Shown here piece after piece: positions 22,913 through 33,273 of a stretch of DNA of 64,000 bases. Made by a program: the position numbers and the translations under genes. The stretch spans positions 862,504-926,503 of the forward strand of contig CP154957.1 in assembly GCA_039621445.1 (NCBI GenBank), read 5' to 3'. Under the pieces are notes generated by a model. The model did not search any database. It saw nothing but the letters and a program-made list of their open reading frames with translations, and was not told the DNA's origin. Source of the DNA: Euglena gracilis. Lineage: Eukaryota > Euglenida > Euglenophyceae > Euglenales. How positions within the stretch are numbered: the stretch's first letter is position 1; every line of letters starts with the position of its first letter.

Positions 22913-23623
22913 CCCTTGTGACCAATTGTTCAAAAAAAGGGGCGTGAAAACACGAACTTTTTCAAGGCACAAAATTTTTTTGCATTGGGGGAGGGGGGTG
23001 GTACCCCCCCCTCCGGGGGGTCCAGACCCCCCCGGATTATTTGATGCCCTGGGGGGTGTCCCCTGCTGGACGGAGGGGGGGACTCCGGACCGCCACCCCC
23101 CCCACGTTCTCGGAAAACCTTTAAACATTTGCTGAAAATGTCCAGTTGCACGATGAATGGATTTTTTTTTGCCCTGCTCATGCAAGTCTTTTTTGCCCTC
23201 CACAGATGGACAGATTTTGAGCACCTTCCTCTATTTGGGGGTGCCGCAAATGCGCTGTCTTCTTTTGTCCCATCGCATTTGTCTGTTTTCTGTGCCCATT
23301 CTTTTGTGCTTTGAATAAATATGTTTCGTAGGCTGCAGGCAAGCAGCTCCAGCCACAAGCCCCGATAAATCCCGACATAGTGCGACAACCTGACAATCTG
23401 GACAACACTTTTTTTTGGCTTTCTTTCGGCATTTTTTGGAGTCCGTGTATCATTTCCCAGTTCACTGCTTTTTTTCCAGGTTCTTTTTTTGATTGGAGCC
23501 ATGTGTTGGCAACATTGGCAGCTGAGATTTCACAATGGACACAATCTTTATGGTATTGAAAGACCATTTTTTTTAATTTTTCAATCAACAAACAATTTGG
23601 AGGAAAGAGCAAAGGGCGATCAG

Positions 23624-23712
23624 TGTCCTCGGGCGGGTGACCACAGCTTTCGAACTGGCATCGCACTCCACCGTGACCCGACTGGCCCTGCGTGCCGAAA
23701 ACACCGCCGACA
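23624..23712 (+). CDS. Candidate internal coding exon, plus strand, possibly late LRR gene
   Basis: It reads VLGRVTTAFELASHSTVTRL then ALRAENTAD, between CGATCAG and A|GTAGGAT. GC-ending codons and balanced composition set it apart from flanking introns. Family not recognised. It may be the 3' part of the LRR gene or a separate gene. Confidence 0.45.
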
Positions 23713-23779
23713 GTAGGATGCAAGTTGCAAAAAGGATGTTGGCCGAAAAATGAAACACGACTCTTTTACCGAACCGCAG

Positions 23780-23839
23780 GCGCACCTCGAGGAGAACCGA
23801 CAAGGGAGGAAGGGGCACCGAGGGCGAAGCACGAAGACC
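23780..23839 (+). CDS. Candidate coding exon, plus strand
   Basis: After ACCGAACCGCAG the phase continued from 23712 gives APRGEPTREEGAPRAKHEDL, a charged low-complexity stretch. No convincing donor is seen and the right boundary is arbitrary. Confidence 0.3.
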
Positions 23840-23942
23840 TTTTGGGGGGACCCCCCCCGTCGTTAAAAAAAACCCTGTTACCCCCCCGGAGGGGCCACTT
23901 TTAACCTTCATCAATGCCAATTTGAAAGCCCTAGGCTTGCAG

Positions 23943-24128
23943 CTCAATGGCGGTGTGCTGCCCACTGGGCCGGACGCGGTGTGCTTGCGGGGGTCATTTG
24001 AAGCCACCTCCTCGGGCGAAAAAAAAAGGCGGCAGCGGGCGACGTGCTTTGCGCAGCCCGAGCTCGTTACCCGGAACTGCGCGGGGTTTGATGTCGCCGG
24101 CAAGTTAAAACGCAGGGAAGAGTCTTGA
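23943..24128 (+). CDS. Candidate C-terminal exon with stop codon, unknown function
   Basis: From CTTGCAG the open frame reads LNGGVLPTGPDAVCLRGSFE and ends AGFDVAGKLKRREES before TGA at 24126-24128. It is GC3-rich with a basic patch (EKKRRQR). Not recognised. It is the last plus-strand coding signal before the convergent tetraspanin gene, so it is a plausible terminus of the LRR gene, but 6.3 kb of unresolved sequence separates it from the last sure LRR exon. Confidence 0.5.
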   Translation, partial: LNGGVLPTGPDAVCLRGSFEATSSGEKKRRQRATCFAQPELVTRNCAGFDVAGKLKRREES

Positions 24129-26168
24129 ACGTCGCTGAGTCGCTAAAATTAGGAGATGTATCATCTCCAAAACCAGGGGGTTGGGGTCGGGGGGTCCCGG
24201 GGGACCTACTCAGTTTCCCTCGAAAATGGCCAAAAAATCGCGAAAAATTTGCCAAAATAGCACCTTTGTCCAAAAATTTTGGCGTCAAAAACCCGGGCCC
24301 GGGGGGGGGAGGGGTTTGGCCGGACCCCCCACCCCCCCGGGGAGTCCAAGACTAAAACCCCCTGCTCCCAACTTGCGGACGAATTCCACTGCGTGTGGGA
24401 GGTGGCATCATATGGCAACACACAACAAGCCCTTCCTGTAACACCCATCCAACCCCAACGAAGCCAACTGTGACCAGGAATGAATGGACAAACACAGCTC
24501 CAACAAGGCCATCGGAAATACCGATGAGATTCAGATGAATAACAAAGGCCCTTTGCAAATGCAGAGTGACCAGGGTTATCCAGGTTAGCAAAAAAAATGA
24601 ACCAGGGGTCATGCAAAACCCATTTTTTGGCTGTGGGGATTAATTTAGAAAAAATACAATATTCTTGAAAAACCATAACATCATTTTGCAATTCAACAAA
24701 ACCACCTCCAAACAAAATTGTCCCCGCAAACAATTGTCATGCAAGGCAAATCCCAACCAACAAATGCCCGATTTTTCATCAAAACAACTCTTGCATGAAC
24801 CAGGTTCGGCAAATCTCTAAAAACCCCATTCCTGGCTAGAAATTGTATCTGGCTGGGCCGGGCTGGGCCGCAGACATTGCTAAAAAATGCACATGCACTC
24901 TCAAAAGAGAGCTTGGAAAAACATGCGCAACTGACAAAAACCCCCCTCCCCAAACACCATTTGTGGCCATTTTCAACACTTTCTCATTCTTCAAAAAAAA
25001 TTCGCTTCGCCCGCAAATTCTTCGGCGGGTCCAACAAAAGAACCTTTTTGGCTTGCTGGCCAGCAAGCCTCGCCTCCTCCGCTGGTGCTGGGTTCCAATG
25101 TGGCTAGCAGCAGCACCCCAGCTTGCATAATCTCAGGATGGGGGACCCCCTTTCCAAAACTAGGAGCTCCTACCTCCAGTTTTCGGTTGCCGAACTTCTC
25201 GCCATTGAGTGCAAAATTCGGCCCTTTTAAAAAATCAATTTTCCCTGAAACTCTCAAAAATGGTGTAATCAAAGGAAATGTCAGAACTAAATTGAAAAAA
25301 AAAATCGCCACACAACCCACAAGGCCACCAATGAACCCTCCTGAAAGCAAGATTTGCCCACGGGGGGAGGCCCATAAAACCGGGGAGCCCCCCAAACAGG
25401 TGGCCCTTTTTGCGCACCCCGCAGGCCCCGTGCGGGCCAGACCCCCTCAGCGCATGCGCCCTGGGCACCCCACGGCTGGGCAACCAACCCCACGGGGGGG
25501 GGGGGCTAGACCCCTATCCCCTGCCCCACATACCCCGCACCTCCCCCTGGGGGGGGGGTGGGGGGTTTGGGGCAAAGGGGGTGGGCATGACCCCCCCGGG
25601 GGGGGGGTTGGGGGGGGGGGTGGGGGTGGGGTGTGGTGCCTCGCAACCCCCCCCCCCCCTGGGGGGGGGCAGGCATCGAAAAACAGCCATCAAAAGGCAT
25701 CTAACAATATTTTGATTTCCCCGCACTCCCGAGTTACAACCATTTTTCAACCAATTTTGGCCATTTTGCGAAAATTTCACATTGAGCCTCAAGATGCACA
25801 CCCGCGCAAAGCGCCTGATGAAAGGAAGATTTTTTTTTGCCCCCGCACCCGCAGAGGAGGGGGGGGACCCCCTTCCGAAACCAGGGGGGTGGGCCTACCA
25901 CCTACCTCATGTCTGCGGAGCATCCCATACAACCCTGAGCAGCCCCCCCCCTTAGTTGCACTAAAGCTTCTTGTCTGTTTATGGCCGGCGCTAACTTCGC
26001 TTCTGGCCCAGCTTGCTGTGTGGTGAGTGGCCAGGTACCCCTTACACCAGTGCTCTTTTGTTTGCTCCGCCTGCACCCACCCCCCCGGTGGGGGGAGTCA
26101 ACAAAACCTTAAAGAGAGACATGATTCCGGGTAAATGGTCACGGGGAGGGGTTGGTGTGGTCAGCCAG
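24129..26168. other. Convergent intergenic region between LRR-side exons and tetraspanin
   Basis: Poly-C/G elements occupy 24170-24360 and 25480-25670 (CCCACCGG, GGGGTTGGGG). The middle is AT-rich without convincing exons. No polyadenylation motif was pinned to either gene. Confidence 0.4.
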
Positions 26169-26258
26169 TCAGCCGGCGATGCTCTCGTACAAGATGCGTT
26201 CCTGATCCTTCATCCGCATGCGCTGACAAATCCCCAGGGCCGCAATGAACGCCAGCAC
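26169..26258 (-). CDS. Tetraspanin terminal exon: TM4 and cytoplasmic tail
   Basis: From CAATTTTCAG it reads [20 protein letters not shown] then RILYESIAG and stops at TGA (26171-26169). The hydrophobic half completes TM4; the short charged tail is typical of the family. Confidence 0.85.
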   Translation of the reverse strand: MLAFIAALGICQRMRMKDQERILYESIAG

Positions 26259-29200
26259 CTGAAAATTGCGGGATAAAAAAGACTTCTTAGACCCTTATTC
26301 AACGCTTTGTGCCACCCCACGGAGTCCCCCCAAATCAGGCCCAGGCTTTTGCTCACCGACTGGGGGGGGGGGGTGCTACAGGGCCTGCCCCTAGCAGGCA
26401 CACCCGGGGGGGGGGGGGGGGGACCGGGGGACCCAGAAAATTTTCATTGAAAATGGCCTTTTCCGGGGTCGAAGGGGGGTGCCTGCTATGGGCTGGCACC
26501 CCCAAAACCCCGACCCCCCCTGGGGGTCGGATGGGGTGTTACGTGGTGCCTGCCCCTCCCCCCCCCGGGGGGGCAGGCACTCGACTAAAAAAAAGCCTGA
26601 TCAGGCCATCAGGAGGGATTTTCCAAAAATTTTCAGGTTGCGCCGAAAATCACTTCTGGGTCGGCCCAAGACCCCCGGGCTCCATGCCCATGCTCACCCC
26701 AGGCCTTCAAATTTTTCTTAGTACTTTTCAAAAGCCTTAAAAACCTTAAAAAACCAAAAAAAAATGGGTTCATTCATTCTGGCAGAATTTTCTCAGACTG
26801 AGCAAGAAAAATGAAGTCATGAACACTTGCCAAAAGCAAACCAATTGTTGGAAAAAATGCTCACCATTGTCTATCCCCCGAAAATATTTTTTCAATTGAC
26901 CTGTGCCGATCCTGGTTCGATGCCCGGACCGCCCTTGGACGCCCTGGAAGCCTTAAAATGCCTTAAAAATGCCTTAAAAAATTTAAGTAATTTTTTTGCA
27001 TTAACTATAGTGACTGCCCCCCCCCCCCCGGGGTCTTCCAATATTTTTTTTTAAAAAGCAGCCTGTTCTGTGATCTGCCTATTCTGATAAGGTAAGCTTT
27101 GACCTCTTTCAGTTTCCCAATCCTGTGATTCAAGGGTTTTTCATCCATGTTGACACGCTTGGTCAGGATGGGGGCGGCATCCTTCCACTAACCAGTTTGC
27201 GTGATGCCTTCACACAAGGAGATGGCGGGGGAGGTTCCATTCGGGTAAAAGAGCATTTACGGAAGAATTCCATCCCATCCATTACTCGCGGTTGACATTT
27301 TAGTTCAGATCCTAAAAAAAAACTGGCCCAAAAAAACTGAACCGGATTGCTGAGGACAGGTTTTTTAAAGACCGGGGGAGGGGGGGGGGGGTCCCCCCCC
27401 CCCCCCCTCTAGGGGGGGGGGGGGTCCCGGGGGACCCACCCACTTTTCCCCGAAAATGGCAGAAAATCGCGAAAATGCCAAAAATGGCACCTTTTTCAAA
27501 AAAAGCCTTCGGCGCCGAAACGAATATCCCACCCCCCTCCGGGGGGGGGGGACCCTCCACCTGCCCGCCCGCTCCCCCCGGGGGTCTACAACTAAAAAAA
27601 AACCCCTGATAGCACCCCCCCCCCCGGGGAGGGTGTGCACTTTTATAAAAAGAATACTGCACATGACTCTGGGGGAACACCCACTGGAGCTTTTTGAGCC
27701 TTGGGGAGCCTTTTGAGCCAAAAATAGAAGGAACCCATTAGGTCCCTTGAGGCAATCAAAATTCAGCCACCTGCTTGGCTTCAGACAATTAATCAAATGC
27801 CATGCCCAACCATCACCGCACACCATAACCCCGATGGTCCCGAACGAGACGTAGGTGAGCGGTCGGAAATTGTCGTGAATGTTCTTCTGCAGCAGGGCCC
27901 AGCAACTCTGATCCAGGGGGTGTAAATGAAGACCAGTGTTTGGACCCAATTTCTATGAGCTGAAAACAAAAAATAACAGGCTTTTTGCGATTACATAACA
28001 ATGCCGGGACAAAAAACATTTGCATTAAAAATCATTGTGAATGAAAAACTAACAAAAAACTCTCAATACCACCTTGGATATATTTATTTTTTTTGAAAAG
28101 ACTGCTATTAGTTACTGTGCTTCTTTTTGATCCTGAGGATTTGACCCCACCAGGGGGGGTCCAGCCAGCACCTTTTTCAGCCGGCCAGCCTGGACCCCCC
28201 CAGGGGTCCTTAAGAAATTCCTTGATCCTTGTCATTATGCAAGTTTGCCCACAATTTTATTATTGTGTGCCTTTTTTGTTTTCTTTAATTTTTTGACAGA
28301 CTAAAAGAGAGTGAGCAAATATGTGCAAAGGGTGCACATCAGCGAGTGTTACATTTTGTCCAGCCGCCTTTCGAGCCCTTTGGGAGGCTGGACAGGAAAA
28401 TGCTTTTTTTTGTTCTCAAAAATTTGGATATTGTAAGCAAAATTAAATTGCCTGCTAACCCCTCTCTCATCGTGCCAGGAGCCACCTGTCCACCAGGAGT
28501 TTTCTTAAGCTGGAAAAAGTGCCAACTGGAAAAAAAAGTGCTGGCTCACCCCCGCCCCCCCCCCCTCCCCGCTGGGGGATCTGGGGGTGTCCAGCCGGCT
28601 GGCAGTTGGACCTGGTGGGTACCCCCCAAAAAACGGCAAAAAAAATCCAAAGTCAGTCTGGTTGGCGTTTTCACCAAAAAACCCTCAAAAAAGGCTCATT
28701 TTTGGCCGTTTTTACCCCATTTCAAAAAATTTTGGCGATTTGCGTTGTCTGGTCCAGCCCGGCTTCGCTGGAAAACAGCCAGCTGGATCCTCCCGGGGAG
28801 GGGGGGGGGTAGGGTCCCTCCGGCTTAAGAACACCCCACTGCCCACGTGTCCAAAAGACAGCTGGGCAGAAATTAAGATTTGCTGAACGGGGGGGGGGGC
28901 TGGTGGGTGGGGGCTGGCTGGGCCCAGAGAGTTTCTTCTGGCTTAAACAACCCTCTGGGTCTGACCACAATGGCAACGCAACCAACGCAATGCAGGATGC
29001 ATGCGTGTGTTAATTTTGGGAATTGTCTGTTCTATCCCAACCCATGTTGGCCCCAACAGGCGGGGGCCAACTTTGGAGGAGGGGACAAATGTCGTCAACA
29101 GCCTGGGGGGCAACAAGCCGTGGGGCCAACGCGTTGGGGTGGGGAGGAAGTAAGCAAGCCAGAACTGTGCCGGACCCCCCCTGTACCGCATTACAAGGGT

Positions 29201-30870
29201 GGCACACACACCTGTGAGAATCTCATATCCGCCTCGTTCTCACACTTGGCGCATTCCACTTGATGCGCTTCGAAATCCGTGCAATTTGCCGAAAAACCTG
29301 CAAATGGCACCCGTTTGTGATGTATATACGCATATGTGTGTCTGTGGCGTGCGTGTGTATGCCGGAATGTTTGTGTTCATTTATGTGAATGTTCTTGTTC
29401 GTGCGCATGTGCAGGGTCACGAGAGAGGCAATCAATGAAAGGCAATCAATGAAAAGCTATCCACGTTCAACAAAGCTGCCATATCTGGAAGCTTGGATCG
29501 CAATGAACGAATGCTTTCACATGGGGATTGGCATACGCACGCAGACCAGAGCACTCCAGGTCATGTTGCAAATCACATATTTCAGCAGGGTGGCTTGGGG
29601 AAATGCAATTGCTTGTCAATATGGTGGAGGCCCTGCCAAATGCCGGGCAATCACTTGGCCACCATCAAGAGACCAACCAAACTCCTCAAACCTCCTGCAC
29701 ACAGAGGAATCAAAACAATTCCAAACCGTTAAATCTGTAATGATTCTCGGCTGTCTTTTTTGCATCCGTCAAAGATAATAGATCCGGGACACCTACACCA
29801 GGGGGGATATGCAACAAGGCCATATGAGATGTAATTGGTTCACCTGGTTGCATACTTGAATTTCATTATGCAACTACTGCTTATGTGGAAATTGGCCCAA
29901 AGACGTCAGGTATACAACCTCCTGTCTGAAAGTGTCTGAAAGCGGATCAATTTGCTTGTGCAAATGCCCGAACAAAATATGCAAAAAAAATGCAAAAAAA
30001 ATTCACTTTTCACAAGTTTTTCGTTTTGCAAAAAAGTGCACATTGTCAAGGTTTTCGATAATGCAAAAAATGAAATTTATGCAACTTGCATACTCCCCCC
30101 CCCGACACACCCCAAGAAATGTTTTCCCTGAAAGAGAGACGGCAGATAGGCGGGAATGATTCCTGGACAGGTTTGTGCCGAAAACAACGCCGAAGCGATT
30201 GCACGGTTTGGACGGTTCGCTCCCACGCCTGGCGGACGATGCCCTGTGCAGGAAGGCCAGCCTCTTGGGCACCAAATAAGATCAACAGCTTTAAGGAGGG
30301 GACCAGAGACCACCTGGGGGGGTTCAGCACCCTTGTTAACCCCCTCGAATGTATATATGTATATATACATATATATATACATGTACAGATATATGTGTAT
30401 ATATGTATATATACATATACAGATATATGTGTATATATGTATATATGCATATATATATAATAATATAATATATATGTGTATAATATATATACATGTATAA
30501 TATAAATAATATATAATATATACATATATAATATAAATAATTAATATATATATGTGTGTATATGCATATATAATATAAATAATATATATATACATATATA
30601 TGTATACATATACATATGTATATATATATATGTATACATATATAATATATATATATGTGTATATACAATATAAATAATATATAATATACATATGTGTATA
30701 CATACATATATAATATAAATAATGTATAATATGTATACATACATATACACATGTATATATACATATGCAATATAAATAATATAAAATATACATATATATA
30801 CATATATAATATAAATAATATACAATATATTATATATACATATATAATATGAATAATATACAATGTTTAT

Positions 30871-30917
<47 letters not shown>

Positions 30918-31642
30918 TATATTAATAATATAATATACACATATATAATATAAATACCCCCCCCTATGTCCAATGACCGGTAACCTCTGTCCTCTGACCG
31001 GGGGGGTGGTCGTTGGACATAGGGTAGTGACCAAAAAGGTGTCCTCTGACCGGGGGGGGGGGGGCGTTGGACATGGGGGCAAAAGAAAGTTGGTGGGGAG
31101 GCGGGTCCCTACCCACCCAAAAATGCCCATATTTTCCCCTCCGGCGCTGTGCACTGCAAACTGTGGGCAACTTAGACAATTTTCTGTCCAAAAAGTGTCA
31201 AAAATGGAATTTTGGCTAATCTTTGGGCAAAATTTTTCGTCCCGGCGCTTCACGCCCGGACCAAAAAATTGGTGAAACCTCCGAAAAGGTGTCCTCTGAC
31301 GGGGGGGTCATTGGACATAGGGGGGGGGGTAATATTATATATATATTATATATATATATACATATGGCACCCATACTCTACATGGACCCCCAAGGGGGGG
31401 TCCATTTAGAGTGTCCAGGGTGTCAAAATAATTGTTTTTTTGCGTTGATGATGGAATAGGGTTAGGTGCGCGACTTAGGGTAGGGTTAGGCCTAACTTAT
31501 AGACGGGTGAGAGGTGTACAAGTTAGGCCTAATCCTAACCCTAAGTCGCGGACCTAACCGTATTCCATCATTAACGCAAAAAAAAATTTACTCCCCCCTG
31601 GACACTGGACCCCTTGGGGGGGTCCATTTAGAGTATGGCTGC

Positions 31643-31673
<31 letters not shown>

Positions 31674-33216
31674 TACATATATAATATAATATATATACAT
31701 ATATATGTATATATATATACATATATATGCATATATAATATAAATAACATATAATATATACATATATTATGTATAAATATGTATATAAATGTATATATAT
31801 ATATATATATGTATATAAATAATATATATGTGTGTGTATTTTCATATATATTACAAATAATATATATTTTAGATATATACACATATATATGTATATATAC
31901 ATATATAATATAAATGATATAATATATATATATATATATATATGCATGTATATATATATATGGCAAGGCTAATTCTCAGGCCCTCCCCGGGGGGGCCCAG
32001 TGGTTGTACCTACCCGGGACTTCGGACTTCGGCCGCCCAGGTGAAACTACTGGCCCCCCCCTTGCTTTTTCTGGGGAAATGCACCCCGCCGACGGAAACT
32101 TTTTCCGCTGGCGGGGGTATTTTGGGGTTATTTTTCCGGAATAGGGTTAGGGTTAGGGTACGGGGAGTGGGGTTGGGGTAAGGGTGCGGGTTGGGGTTGG
32201 GAAAAACCAGGTCGCGGGGCCGGATTTGGGTCGGATTTGGGCCGAACTTCAGAGACAATTTTGTTACATGGATTTCGACCCAATTTCAGCCTAACTTTTT
32301 TCCCAAATCGTAACCCTAACCCTATTCCTTATTTTAACCCCAACCAGAATTCCGTAATCCACGGAAATGCGGCGAATCGGGGCGCGAAATCCAAAAATTG
32401 GAGTTGGTGAAGAAGCGGGACCCCCGCCCATACAATTGCTTACCGACCCCCGGGGGGGGGAGGGGGGGGGTCACTCCACTTTTTTAAAAACCAGTCAGTC
32501 ACTTTTTTTTGGGAAGCCAGTCAGTCACTACCCCCCCCCCGGGGGGGGGGGGGGGTCGGCCACTCAGAAAAACGGCCACTTTCCAGTCACTTTAGGCCAT
32601 TTTAGGCCAAAAAAATTTTCCGGCGCCTTCGGCGCCGGGGTCACTCAAGCCACTTTTGCCCACTCCTGGCTGACCCCCCCCCGGGGGGGGGAGGGGGTCC
32701 GGGCCCAAAACCAGTCAGTCACTCTGAAAAACCCAGTCCCCCCCCCCCCCCCCCGGGGGGTGGGGTGGGACAGTGCTTAAGCAATTGTCTGCCCCCCCCC
32801 CCAGGTTAAACCCCTGAACCCCTGGGGGGGGGGGGGGGGGCAAGAGAATTAGCCTTGCCATATATATATATATATATACACACATATATATATAGATAGA
32901 TAGATACATACATATATACATATATATACATATACGGCAGCCATACTCTACATGCCCCCCCTCGGGGGGGGGCATGTAGAGTGTCCAGGGGGGGGGTCCA
33001 TTTTTTTTGTGTTAATGATGGAATAGGGTTAGGTGCGCGACTTAGGCTTAGGGTTAGGCCTAACTTGTACACCTAACACCCGTCTATAAGTTAGGCCTAA
33101 CCCTAGCCCTTAGTCGCGTACCTAACCCTATTCCATGATTAACGCAAAAAAACTAGTTTGTCCCCCTGGACACTCTAAATGGACCCCCCCCTCGGGGGGG
33201 CCATGTAGAGTATGGC

Positions 33217-33273
<57 letters not shown>

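Larger units (their letters stand above)
17323..23623 (+). other. Unresolved stretch between the last sure LRR exon and the candidate 3' exons
   Basis: It contains TTATTA DNA (18305-18415), GTCGGCCCGACC palindromes (19574-19720), CCGACTAGCC repeats (20330-20560), a 146-base hairpin (20711-20856), TTTATATTTGGGGG repeats (21075-21525), a GT array (22050-22116) and a TGCAAC-family fragment. Weak exon-like islands: 17868-17960, 18661-18720, 19390-19440 and 21560-21678 (donor GACAG|GTGTGT). Confidence 0.4.

Noticed and set aside
24991-26026. 313-residue plus-strand ORF at 25085-26026
   Set aside because: It consists of Pro/Gly translated from poly-C/G runs and AT-rich filler; no domain, no GC3 pattern and no splice context.
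30077-31966. Long Tyr/Ile-rich open frames on the minus strand
   Set aside because: They are translations of TATA/TACA dinucleotide arrays with no codon or composition signal of a gene.
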